A stretch of DNA of 64,000 nt from Amoebophrya sp. A120. Lineage: Eukaryota > Sar > Dinophyceae > Syndiniales > Amoebophryaceae. The notes below the pieces were generated by a model. It was given only the letters and a program-made list of their open reading frames with translations. It had not been told where the DNA came from and did no database searches. Both the position numbers and the translations under genes were made by a program. Below, in pieces: positions 32,201-42,882 of the stretch (position 1 is the first letter of the stretch; each line of letters opens with the position of its first letter). The stretch lies in the NCBI GenBank assembly GCA_905178155.1, contig CAJINV010000002.1:2378162-2442161 (forward strand), in the 5' to 3' direction.

Positions 32201-34364
32201 AAGACAGGCACTTTGTGAGTTGCATTTTATGCATCGCAAACTATTTCAACTTTGACGATTTCAATACTGACGCCGCCATAGCAGAAGCAAACCCTTTAAT
32301 GCTTCCGTCAGTCATATCGTTCCGGAGCGAAGAGAGATTTTGCGGTAAACCGGTGGTAGAGGAGACGCAGACGCAGACGCGTCTCGATTCCAACGAGAAC
32401 GACCCCCGTCGGAGCTCGTTGAGCCGGGTGGAAGACGAAGCCGGTCCAGCAGGTCCTGCTGTTGTAGAAGTAAACCTGCTCCCGTCAATCACGCTGTTAG
32501 GGCGGCCAAGCGAAGAGAGATTTTGCGGTAAACCCGTGGTAGAGGAGACGCAGACGCTCCCGCGGCGCAAATCAACCACGGAACCACTGGAGGACAGTAT
32601 CAAAATGAAAAATCCCCCCTGCCCAGATCAAAACGAAAAATTTGTGATGCTGATTTGTGGCCACAGATCAGCTTTGTATTGCAGAGAGGCATGGCGGCCA
32701 GATCCCCTGGCTAGGTAGGGCGTATGGGCCGAGTTGTTCAGCATGGCAAACGGCTCCCCTTTAGGCCCAACAGCATGACAAACAGCTTCCATAATATGGC
32801 GGACACTTCTGCCCTTGTCTTCTTGCAAGACAGATGTGATTTGTGACCTCAAACCCGAAACACAAATTTTTGGAAACATACCTTTTCAATATGGGGAGGG
32901 GGGATTTTTCCTCTCAATAGACAGGCGGCCGGAGTTACTGCTGCTCGAGTTTTCCGCGGGCTGCGAGGGGTCTGGTGTTATTTTACTTATTTTTTCCATT
33001 TTCGTTTTATTGCGGCAAAAAATAAACTTGTGATGCGAAGGGCCGCAAGGCAGATCTTCCGGGTCATGCAAAACCTGTATGGCAAAAAAAAGTGCTGTCA
33101 AAATCATAATACCATTTCCGACGTTTCTCATCATCAGTAGCTTCTTTTGCATCGCTTGCCCGCCGGTTAACTCTCCTCTTTCTGTCGACAATTGCGTGGA
33201 AAGCTCCTCAATCTTGGCCTGCATCTGCTCCCGCTCGCGCTCCCAGATGCGGGAAACGCTATCTCCACAATCGATGTCGTCGATAACTGAGTGAGACTGC
33301 CCGCAGTCGGTTGTACTCAGGGTGTGAGAGTTGTTGCAGTTGTAATCACTCGGATCCAGGTGGAGAATTTTGGTGCCAAAAGTGGTGGTCGCAGAAGGAG
33401 TTGTTCCGGGCGTGAGTCTATGCATTGCAAAAGTATCGTAGAAGTCGTACTCGTACTAATCGCATCTATGCATTACAAATTTTTGTTGTCAAGTCAAATT
33501 CGCAATACAAATTTCATTTCTCATCCTGAGGAAATTATTTGTCATGCGATTTATACTAGTGCGATCCCTTTACAGTGCATACAGTCCCGCCTTGTGATTA
33601 TTTTCCGACGTCTCCTCGCCACTGCTTGGTGACTGCGGTCCAGAGGAAGAACTGCTGCAACAGTCGGCTCCTGAGTTAGCGCTGTTCTCACGCTTACCAC
33701 CAGGAGTCCCACTCGACACAGCAATCGCTGTGCCGTGGAAAGATTGGTAGCTTGTCCCGGCGGATGAGCCACTTCTGCTCGTACCATCTGCCTGCGGCAG
33801 CGCGTCGCGAATGAATTTGTTTTTCTTACCCCGATAAACAGGGACGTTGTTCATCTGCCTGTTTCCTGTGTCCGCGCTGCTCTCCGCTGCGGTGGTGGGA
33901 GTCGTAATGTCGTGGTCTACACCTTCGAGTAAATTCGTGACCCGGAGCCGCGTCTGGTCTGCATTCGGCGCGCAGAAAGTCATCCAAAATTGGTCCTCAT
34001 CGTCGTCCCCATTACCACCCGCATTGCTGTAGCAGCCGGGGCTTGGCGCCGAGCCGTAGAAGGCCTGCCAGCCGTCGCGAATCACCACGTCCTCCTCTGG
34101 AGAGGCCGGTTTTGAAGTGACAGACGAGGAGGAGGAGGAGGAAGGTCCCGACGTCATTGTAGTAACTGTAGTAAGGGACGCCGTTTGCTGTTGCTCTTTT
34201 ACTGGTTCTGGTTCCACTGTCCCCTCCCGAGAAATGGTTCCTCCATCATCGCCCCCCTGGTCCGCGAGCACGGCTCCGGATGTCATACGGGATTCATCTG
34301 ACTTTGTCGTCCTCGTCCCTCCTTCATTCTGGTCGCTGGAGGGGGCTGCAATTATAGCGTCCAT
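29245..34364 (-). CDS. Gene E: large single-pass membrane protein with RRxS repeats
   Basis: Not recognised. Eight exons (33582-34364, 32920-33418, 32281-32597, 31872-31974, 31045-31609, 29796-30835, 29552-29633, 29245-29299) give exactly 1138 codons after removal of six introners and one GT-AG intron. The start is the ATG at 34364. The first 260 residues are Ser/Thr-rich and acidic. A short coiled-coil-like stretch (QMQAKIEELSTQLSTERGEL) precedes one membrane helix (GIMILTALFFAIQVL). After it come tandem RRGS/RRPS motifs (LRRGSFSLESRRGS, ARRPSISLADIRRPSIS), which resemble basophilic (PKA-type) phosphorylation sites. The C-terminal 300 residues alternate strands and helices (VLVLGTS, FSLVLLIPVDLSD, GFVIGFVPDG) and faintly recall a small-GTPase fold without clear G motifs. 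The RRxS block is duplicated at DNA level (see repeats). Confidence 0.75.
29300..29551. mobile_element. Introner I38 (family F1)
   Basis: Intron of gene E; TSD TCCCG exact. Interior very similar to I9. Confidence 0.92.
29634..29795 (-). other. Canonical GT-AG intron of gene E
   Basis: Starts GTACTT and ends CATCAG on the minus strand; joins KRLLQHMGEQVF in frame. No TIR or TSD. Confidence 0.65.
30836..31044. mobile_element. Introner I39 (family F5)
   Basis: Intron of gene E; TSD TCCTG exact. Close to I23. Confidence 0.92.
31610..31871. mobile_element. Introner I40 (family F6)
   Basis: Intron of gene E; TSD GCGAA exact. TIR begins TATGACCCGCTCAGACGTTA; the other copy in the window is I57 in gene J. 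Confidence 0.9.
31880..32560. repeat. Duplicated coding segments in gene E around introner I41
   Basis: A segment of about 68 bp (starting GTCTCGATTCCAACGAGAAC) occurs at about 31887-31953 and 32381-32448, and a segment of about 50 bp (starting AGCGAAGAGAGATTTTGCGG) at 32322 and 32510. They encode LNELRRGSFSLESRR and SSTTGLPQNLSSL. The copies are nearly identical, so the duplication is recent. Confidence 0.85.
31975..32280. mobile_element. Introner I41 (family F7)
   Basis: Intron of gene E; TSD GCAGA exact. TIR of more than 50 bp beginning TATGGAAGTGTCAGGATTGA; only copy in the window. Confidence 0.9.
32598..32919. mobile_element. Introner I42 (family F4)
   Basis: Intron of gene E; TSD GACAG exact. 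Left end TATCAAAATGAAAAATCCCC. Confidence 0.92.
33419..33581. mobile_element. Introner I43 (family F2)
   Basis: Intron of gene E; TSD GAGTC/CAGTC (4 of 5). The junction reads HKAGLTPGTTP. Confidence 0.9.
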
Positions 34365-34927
34365 CTTTATTCCGTTTCCTCTCGACGAACGTGGGTGGTC
34401 AACGGCGGTCGCAATATTATGTACAGCGTACTTAGGTTTTCATTTTGAACAACGGCGGCGGCAAAAGACCCTCCTTCGATAAGTCCAACTGACGAAGAAG
34501 TTGCAGCCACCTACACTTGATACTAGACGATCAAGAAATACAATTTGTTATCGGGCTTCGGCTTCGCGACCACTGCGAAACACATGAAACCCAAGCAAGT
34601 CGGGCTCAAGGCTGGTTTTAATTGAATTATCTTCCTCTGACACAGGTCGCTCTGAACAAGCCAACAAGAGAACTGAAAAACAAGACAGAATTTGCAAACG
34701 TCTTGAGGTGAATAAGTTTCGGCTGCTGTGGGCTCTTGATGACGTTGAAACAGTTCTTGTTCTTCTTTCACTTGTGCATTATCAAAGTAGAGCAGCGTCG
34801 TAATAGACTATGACCACACGAGACACGTTTCATTGGAAACAACGCAACGTTGAGGCCCTCGTACCGAACTCCGAAGAAGATTTCAGCACATCTACAAATC
34901 GGCAACGGGCAGAACAAGAAGTTCCTT

Positions 34928-36202
34928 ACGTGGAAAGAACTTCATTTCCTCTCTTCAGACCAACACGCTGGAACAGCTAGCATGAGAAGTGGTGAATTTG
35001 TAGTGAATTTTGCATGACAGAGTGCAGATGAGTCCGCCGGGACATTGTCCCTTTTGCCCTTCTGGGAAGTGGATTCTGCACACCGCAGAAGTCAAGGCTT
35101 ATGCGGCGGGCAGCTTCTTCTAGACATGGCCTGGGTGCCGTTCTTTGCCCATGTCTATGCGCCTCCCTGTGCTTGCATAAGAGCACTGCAGCAGCCGCGG
35201 CAAAGACGCCAAAAAGAAAGGCTGCGAGCAAGCGCGTGCAAATTAAGCAAGAAGGCGAGAAAGCAAGGGCGAAAGGACCAGGCCGAGAGCTTTGACGCGT
35301 CTATCCGGCAGGCGCGTGAACTTTCCAGGCCACCTTTTCGGCAGAATATAGACGGGCTGAGTGCAGCAGAGGGCGCCTGTCCTTTCCCCTCGGCCCCACT
35401 TCCCAGGGCCTACCTGTGCACTTTTTTGAGCACTTTTCTGCTCTAAAGTTTGCTTATCACGATCGAAAAACGGGGCCCGGTGAATTTTGGGGCGAATTTT
35501 GAAAAAGCCGTGGGTGAATTTTGGCCCAAGGTGTCTATTCAAAATTCGCTAACGCACGAGAAACTCCGGGTTCTGGGGCTTCAAAAAAGTGTCGCCAAAA
35601 CAAAAAGCCCCAAAATTCCCTAAGAGAATTCCTGATCTGGGGGTCACGTCGAAAAGGCCTCGCTCCGGAGGCAAAAACACACCTGGGGAGTTGTAACTAA
35701 GCAGAGCACAGCAGGCGAAGCAAGCTAGCGCCCGCGGCCGAATCGTGCCTCCCCTTCCACCCGAGGCTGCTCCCAGATATCCGAGTCCAAGCCGAGCCAA
35801 CCACAACTCGCGAGAGCATACATGTTGAACTAGTGCCCCGGTGTTCAGGCGTCGTCCTCCCTTTCGACCATTCCAGAGAGGAACTTCTGAGGCAGACGCG
35901 CAGATTAACAAGAGCCCCACGAGCCGCCGTCTTTGGTTACATGTACACTACACAGTCCGGCGGACCCCCGCAAGGCCACTTCTTTCGGTGCTGCAAGTGA
36001 CTGTGCCACCGGGCGACGAGCAGCCCTTCATGCTGCGTGGGCTGCTTGGGCTCGTGTCCAGCCCTTTGCGCTGCGTACAACTTCTCTTTTAAAGCAATAA
36101 ATGCAAGTCATGCAATACAAATTCACTGCAAATTCACCCTTCTGTATGTTAACGACCGTCCAAGGCATAAACGTGGAAAGAACTTCATTTCCTCTCTTCA
36201 AA
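34928..36202. repeat. 30-bp direct repeat flanking the 34980-36146 element
   Basis: ACGTGGAAAGAACTTCATTT and ten further bases occur at about 34929 and 36172; a related CCAACACGC follows both. Long for a TSD, so duplication or recombination is also possible. Confidence 0.75.
34980..36146. mobile_element. TIR-bounded element with GC-rich cargo, outside any gene
   Basis: Left terminus near 34986 (AAGTGGTGAATTTGTAGTGA, then GCATGACA) and right terminus near 36142 (complement GGGTGAATTTGCAGTGAATT) form an imperfect TIR of introner style. Between them lies about 1.1 kb of GC-rich sequence with no convincing gene. The flanks carry a direct repeat of about 30 bp. Confidence 0.5.
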
Positions 36203-36744
36203 GCAAACCAACACGCCGGAAAACCTTGCGGCTTCTCCTTCTCAGCAGCTTCGGCTTCCTGAGACTAAAGAACGCAAGGAAATCATTTTTTCCTGCGAAG
36301 GCTCAATTTTATATTTATTTTCTGGTACTTACAACTGAAGGCGATCTGTACTCGCCTCACGAATCGCTTTCCGGTTCTTTTCTTTTGTCGTTTTCTACTC
36401 TACCGCACCGTTCCGCGCGGTCGCTTGATTTATTCTCGTCGACGTAGTTGATTTTCGGTCTACATCAGAAATCTAGGTGAAACGACAGCACACGCATAAT
36501 TTTTTAGTACAATACTTTGTTTATAAAATTACAAAACTCTATACCTAATTCAAATATATTCCAAGATGTGCTTCCACAGAGCAAATTTGCTCCGCTGCGG
36601 GGCATTCTGTATCATTGGTCATACATAAAAGATTTAAGTAAACTTGATACATAAAAACAGCTGGGCGTAGGTAGGGGGGAACAGAAGCTTCCAAATCCTT
36701 CTGTCATAGTCACTCATGTTTGTTGAAGAATAAATCGATCATGC

Positions 36745-39700
36745 TTACACAGGGCCCGGGGAAGGTTCTTTGGAGAGGGTTTTACTCCCCTTCCGACCCC
36801 ACAGTGCATACCCCGCACTTTCGGCGACGTCGACGAAGAGGCCAGGGTGACCCAACAACGTCTTCAGCCGGTTGTACATTTCATTGTCTTATCCATTGCA
36901 ACTTTGTCTGGGTCTGGAAGAAGGCGAACTAGTGATGTTGTAGAATCAAGGTCATACAAATGTAGAATCAACGCGAAGGTGATGTTGTAGTTGCGAATCA
37001 AGGTCATACAAAAATCTGTGTTGCATGACTTGCAAATGAAAAACGTGCCTGTTTATGGCCATGAAGATAGGGTATCTTTCATGCAGAAGAAGCATCGCCA
37101 AGGGGCTGCAGAACCTGTGAAGATGCTAGGCGGCCGTGCATTCCAGAGTTGCTGGAGCCTGGAAAAACTGCAAACAAATCTCCGAAAAATCATCCAGACC
37201 CAGATACAGTTGCATTTGATACATCCGAGTCGCAGCGCAGCAGCAGGAGCGTGATGAGATCCGGATCGTGGCCGGGTTCGATCATTATGCATTGCAAATC
37301 TCGAACTGGGTCTGGAGACTTGTGACGTGGAGCTCCTGTGAATGCCTTGTTGACGGTCGCTGTGAGGACAGCCAAGCATGACAAGCTTGCAGAGCGCTCT
37401 ACTTTTTTATGGTGCCTAGTGCACATGACAAAGTGCGTCATTTCATTTGCATGACACGAAAAGAAAAAGTCGCCCTTTATCATAATTAAGTAGCCATGCA
37501 ATACTTGCAGATTTTCCAAGAGTTGCATGACAAGCTCCTCTTTTCCAGACCCAGAAATATTTTCAGTTGATAATCGTCAGGTACATCTTGCGACCGGCGA
37601 AGTACCAGTCCGAGGTATCCCGCGTAAAAACGTCCCCGCCCCAGAGTTGTCATGCGGATTTGCAAGAATGACAAGAACATTTACATTTGTGATGCGCAAC
37701 ATGGTCCCCATAATAATTAGGCACTTCCAGTCGTGTTTTGGAATTTGTAATGCAGTAAACAGGATAAACAGCTGGCTTTGTATTGCGGCTCTCCTTGCTA
37801 GTACCCTGCGCTACACTACGGACTGCAATTTGTCATGCGTGACTCCCAAAACTTTTGGGTGTGCGCTACAAAGTCCCCATCTTGAATCTGGTGGTGTGGG
37901 GATGTTTTTACTCAGGGTACCTGGGGTCTCCAGACTTCCCGCCGGCGTATTCCATTGTCGCGACGGGGCGGCTATGAACTGCAAATATGCATGGGTCTGG
38001 AGGAATGTTGAAAGACTTGTCATCCAATTCATGAACCATCCACATGGTCTGGAATGCACACAGTAGCATCACAGATTTTGCGAGACCAGACCGTCTTGAT
38101 ACTGATTTCGCATGAAAATTTCGGCTTTTGCGTAGCAATAAACGGGCAACTACTCTTGGGGTTTATGCAAGACAGATTTCGATTTTTTGTCGTCCAGGGT
38201 GTTGCATGAGAAGCTGCATCCTTCCAGACCCAGACCACATGTTTGCAATGCATAACGGCCAATCCGGTCTTCCACGTGCAGCACGGGGCGATGCAGCGCG
38301 CTAAACCAGTACGTTCCTTCACGCTGTTTCTGGAAAATGCGGTACACCCAGCTCTGCGGGTCTTCCGTTTCCGACTGCAGCTGTCCGTGCGATTTTCCGT
38401 ACCGATACCAAAACCAGCTGGCGGGGACCGACAGTCCCTCTGGCTTCGCCCATATGCATTGCAAATATGTCTGGGTCGGTAAGAGTCCAAGGTTTGTCAT
38501 GCTCGGCCAGCACGTCTCTCATGGGCGCTCCATTTTTCTGTCATAGAGAAAAACAGTTTGCCATGCAGACTGGGCAACCACACCTAGCAGCTAAAAAATT
38601 TGGCATGCTGGGCCGCCAATTGAGACATCCTCATGATTGTGCCACGACCCGCATCACAAGTTAGTTCCTACAGACCCAGACATATTGCATGCAATGCATA
38701 ACCCATTGCAGATAGCCAAAGCGGTACGCCTGTTTCAAGTCGTCAAACGATGCGCTCAGGTCTTCCCGCGAGGTCCGCTCCTGTCCCTTGAAGCTGGGCA
38801 CACTGGCGTAAAACTGCACGACGTTTCCGCGCCACCCCATGTTCCGGAGTGCACCTCTGACGACCACATCGGCGACCTTATCCAAATTTTGCTATGAGGG
38901 TGCACACAGCTCCCCCTTCCCCTCACTTGTACTGCAAAATCCTAAACATCTATTCGCTGCCTGTGCCTTGCTTGTTTGAATAAAAATAAATATAGCACCG
39001 CTCGCATAACAAATTCTGGATGAAGAGCCAAACAGTGTACATAGTATAACACTCGGCGCGTCAACTTGTCATGCGCACCAGCATACACGGCCTGTGCTGG
39101 TGTTTGACTTTGATTTTGAATTGCTATTCATGCCATACTACGTCAAATGAAGGGGACGAGGGGGAGTCCTTGCGCGGTCGGATACCTTGCCGCCCTGCGC
39201 CAGAAGCTTTTTCTGCGTGTAGACGAACGGTGGCAGTTCGTGATCCCCGTCCATCATGTACGCACGGGCTGGATGTCTCTGCAGAAACAGCCCGACGAAC
39301 GTCAACCCTTTCAAGAAATCCCCCGCAATCGTCAGCCGCTGCTTCATATGCATTGCAAACATGTCTGGGTCTGGAACACTGCAACTTGTCAACTTCATGC
39401 TCCTGGATGATGCAAAAATCTGCGGCGCATGACTACCAAAAGTTGTTCACTTTTGCACAAACTGAAGGGGAGCGTCTCACGCAGGATAGGCATGATAGAG
39501 ATCTCACAGAATCTTGTCACTCTAGGTCCCGCATTCGAGCCCTCATGGGAGGTCATGGAAAACCTGCATAAACAAACCTTGGCGTTGTCTTCCAGAAGAC
39601 CCAGAGAGGAACTATTTGCATTTGATACTTCAGGAAGATCTCGCCGTCGCTCCCGTCCTCCTTCTCGTAGCGCACGCTGTATCCCATGGAAAAACGTCCC

Positions 39701-41595
39701 CACCCCGGAATCACGATGGACAAGTACCTGCCGCACAAATGACAAATCAACAAACTTTGGTTGTTGCGCATGACAAGTTTGGCTCCGCAATGAAGTCGAG
39801 TTTCGCTAGTGCAGCAGCATCACAGATCTAGCATCCTCATACTGATTCGAGCATCACAAATTTCCAAACTGCAGTAGAAGACCAAGCTACTTCATCAATC
39901 TCACGCCGGTCCGCATGAGAATTATTGTAAGCATGCAGATCTGCATGACAACTCTCGGAAGATCTTGGGGACGTATTTATTTATTTAGGATACGTTATAC
40001 GGAAAGTTCATGCCATCCCCGGAGAAACCCGAGCGGGCCCGCTCGGAAAAGAGCAGGCGGTACGCCACTAGGGACAGCTTCTTGCTCTGCGGCTTTTCAC
40101 GATTATCAAGTGCAAATATGTCTACGCCGTCTGGAAGATTTTCATGCATCTCGCGGACCACACTCATCGTGGTCTAGAATGCACACAGAACCATCACACA
40201 TTTTGCGATCCCTTCCTCATGCCTATCCCGCATAGGAACAAGTCAGCCATTCTTTACCTAGCAGCAAGTGCGCGCCAGCTTTTGGTCTTCACATGTAACA
40301 CAGATTTTTTTTGTGGTCGAGACTTCGCATCACACGGTGAAGCTGCATCCTTCCAGAGACGCTTCAGACATATTTGCAAAAATGCATAACGATCCGGATT
40401 CACCCAAACTTGGTGGTCAAACTGCTGGCTTGCCAGGTTGTGCTCTTTCGTATCAACTGCAAAAATGTCTGGGCCTGGAAACTTGTAATGCAAGTCCGTG
40501 AACAATCAAGTGCTCTGTAATGCGCCGCCAAGCATGACAAGTTTTTTCGTGTTTCTGTGCTGCGTATTTCGCATGAGAAGCTGCGCTTTTGCATGACAGG
40601 CAAGAGGACCTCTTGGTGGCCACGCAATACAGAGTGCAGAGTCATGCTAGGCTGGCATGACAAGTCTCGCAATCTTCCAGACCCAGACATTTTTGCATTT
40701 GATATTTCGGGTACTCCAGCATCTTCTCCCACAGCTCCTTGTCGATCCCCGTCGGTTTTGCCACCGCCTCCGCTTCCTCCTGCTGCTCGGGCGACAGAGC
40801 CGGTTTGTTTTGCACCTCCAGCGCAGCCGATTCTTGCAGCATCTCCTCCTCCTCCTCTGCAGCTCCTCCTGCCGGCTCGTCCCCCACTTGAAGATGTTGA
40901 TGTTCCCCAGGTAGTAGTACAGCAGCAACACCCTCCTGTGCTTGTTCTTCTGCTTCGGCTCCTTTCTCGACATCGAGAAGATGGCGCACCTCCAGAAACC
41001 CGCTGGAGAACGCCGTGGAGGTGTTGTTGAAGTAGTCCGACACGATTTCTAGACCTTCGCTTGGCGTCGAAGTTTCTTGCTCGAGAAAAACATTGCCCTG
41101 CTCTTGCTGTACAAATTCCTCCTGGTCGTGGTCGTGGTCCAGCTTGGCATTCAGCGTACTAGAAGTTGCAGCCGCGACGTGTCTTGTTGTACTTGTTCGG
41201 TAGAAGTGGTTCTCCTCTCCTTCATTCCCCGGCTGCACATAGACATAGCCTCCTCGTAAGGCCCGCTTGATGTTCTTTGGACGAGGAAGATCATCTTCAG
41301 GCTCAGGCAGTAGACCCCCGTGGTCCGATGCGGCAGCAAGTCCACCATGCGCTCCGATTCTTAGCTCCTGCTCTTCGCACCGACCGAAAAGATGAACTAC
41401 GGGATCACCACGTCCTCGAGGGGTGGTTGTATGACTTGGAAAGAAGATGAGACAAATTTGAAACAGCTCCAGGCACAGGAAGAGGAACGCCAACGTCACA
41501 GCCTTGGAGGACGAAGACGGCGGACGGCACTCCGTGCGCGGACTACGAAACAAACTAGTACTAGTACAACACGCTTTCGGTTTATTGCGAAACAT
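36745..41595 (-). CDS. Gene F: unrecognised signal-anchor protein, heavily split by introners
   Basis: No family recognised. Eleven exons (40705-41595, 40389-40450, 39993-40103, 39628-39679, 39186-39346, 38701-38891, 38255-38452, 37920-37972, 37573-37615, 37222-37285, 36745-36886) give exactly 641 codons after removing nine introners and one GT-AG intron. The start ATG is at 41595. A hydrophobic segment near residue 35-50 (AFLFLCLELFQICLIFF) makes a signal anchor, followed by a Glu/Gln-rich linker. From about residue 290 on the sequence looks like one folded domain with many aromatics: WVNPDREKPQSKKLSLVAY, FVGLFLQRHPARAYMMDGD, VVQFYASVPSFKG, ASWFWYRYGK, REGTYWFSALH and a C-terminal GHPGLFVDVAESAGYALWG. 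The folded part is encoded by ten exons of 43-198 nt, so introners are densest there. Confidence 0.75.
36887..37221. mobile_element. Introner I44 (family F1) with an internal duplication
   Basis: Intron of gene F; TSD CATTG/CATCC (3 of 5). AATCAAGGTCATACAAA occurs twice inside, making it longer than the usual F1. Confidence 0.8.
37286..37572. mobile_element. Introner I45 (family F1)
   Basis: Intron of gene F; TSD ATCAT/ATCGT (4 of 5). The junction reads MYLTIEPGHD. Confidence 0.9.
37616..37919. mobile_element. Introner I46 (family F3)
   Basis: Intron of gene F; TSD CGAGG/CCTGG (3 of 5). Right end GGGTA instead of GGATA. Confidence 0.85.
37973..38254. mobile_element. Introner I47 (family F1)
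   Basis: Intron of gene F; TSD GCGGC/ACGGC (4 of 5). The junction reads DRIGRPVATM. Confidence 0.9.
38453..38700. mobile_element. Introner I48 (family F1)
   Basis: Intron of gene F; TSD GCCCA/ACCCA (4 of 5). The junction reads YLQWVKPEGL. Confidence 0.9.
38892..39185 (-). other. Canonical GT-AG intron of gene F
   Basis: Starts GTATCC and ends CTCATAG on the minus strand; joins AQGGKQNLDKV in frame. No TIR or TSD. Confidence 0.6.
39347..39627. mobile_element. Introner I49 (family F1)
   Basis: Intron of gene F; TSD CTTCA exact. The junction reads IFLKQRLTIA. Confidence 0.92.
39680..39992. mobile_element. Introner I50 (family F3)
   Basis: Intron of gene F; TSD CGCTG/CGTTA (3 of 5). The junction reads FPYNVRYEKE. 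Confidence 0.85.
40104..40388. mobile_element. Introner I51 (family F1)
   Basis: Intron of gene F; TSD ACGAT exact. The junction reads VNPDREKPQS. TIRs diverged from the F1 consensus (GTCTACGCCGTCTGG). Confidence 0.9.
40451..40704. mobile_element. Introner I52 (family F1)
   Basis: Intron of gene F; TSD TTTCG exact. The junction reads LEYPKEHNLA. Confidence 0.92.
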
Positions 41596-42882
41596 CTTGA
41601 GCAGGTCGCCGTGGGAATGAGATGCTAGATGAACTAGGCACTGCTTGTTCTACTCCTTCTGAACTAGATGTTAACCCTTGTTCTATTTGTATTTCATAAC
41701 TGAAGATATTTTAGCAGGTACTACTAGCATCTAAATAAAGCTTCTGCGGCCTCCACTGCTGTCTAAGTTCCGTCTCATCTTCGATTCTTCAGAAACGCAA
41801 ATTCTACGACGTGAGCTCAAATCTATTTCGAGGCGATAACGATTGTTGACTTTTGTTTCCTTGTTCCCCTGCGGCCCTCCCGAAGACGAGTGAGATTGTA
41901 CTAGATCGGATTTTAAGGTAGAAGTACTAGGAGCATCTTGTTCACCTTGAGCACGATTTTCGATTCGTCCATTGCTTCTCCATCGACGCGAACGCGATGA
42001 ACGATGCTTGATGAACTACCCCCTTCTTGCTTGATGAACTACATCCACACCCACAGGGGGACGAACATGAATTAGTACGGCAAAACTAGTTCGGTACACT
42101 AGAGTTCCCGTGCAGCAGCTTGAACACCGGCTTGCGACCTGCAAGCTGCACAGCGGCAGTCTTGGTTCGTTGCCGCTTCTTGGGCCAGTTGTTTTGCGAT
42201 TTTCTTTTCGACGATTTTTCCCTAATAATGTGCAATAGTACCTATTTTGTTTTAGGTTATAGGTTTTTTATGTACAGCGCACACTGTTCTTTTGCTCTAG
42301 AATATATACAGCAACAGCAAAAGCGATTTTTTCTTCATGAAAACATGTTACATTAGCAGCATTATCATATCTATTCAACATCAATCCATCCGCATGTGGC
42401 AGGATGGCAGTGCAACTGAGTATGTGTAAACTGAAAAACAATGTGGTGCAAAAATAATTAAAAGTGTGTATCATAGAGTCGTTGGAAGTCGTCCTGTGGA
42501 TATAATTTTTCTCATTTTGTAAATTCAATCGTGGTAGAAGTTTGGGAGATCGGATAAACGTTTTTCGGCCAACACGAGAATAATGAAACAGACGGTCCTC
42601 ACGGTCTCTGTCATAGGAACAATTGTGTGAGTCTTTTAGAAGTCAACAGTGTACTAGTACTGTTAGTCATTCTGTAATTGCATAGTGTAAAGTCTCAACT
42701 TCAGTGGTAAGAAAATCTTCTCTTTTGAACTGTCCGTGCTGTAGCTTAACAAGTCTCACTATAAATCTGCTCTGAAGCAATTACATAAGTTTATAAAGTT
42801 TGCCGCTTGAAACACAAAATTCCGTTGTACAACCTGTAAAACAAGATCATCTTCGTTCCTCCACAACATGCTGGATTCTCCC
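41596..42882. other. Intergenic region between genes F and G
   Basis: 1.3 kb, AT-richer than the coding parts. Several short frames, none supported. No introner. Confidence 0.6.

Larger units (their letters stand above)
34365..36744. other. Intergenic region between genes E and F
   Basis: 2.4 kb without a supported gene. It contains the TIR-bounded GC-rich block at 34980-36146 and the direct repeat flanking it. Confidence 0.6.
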
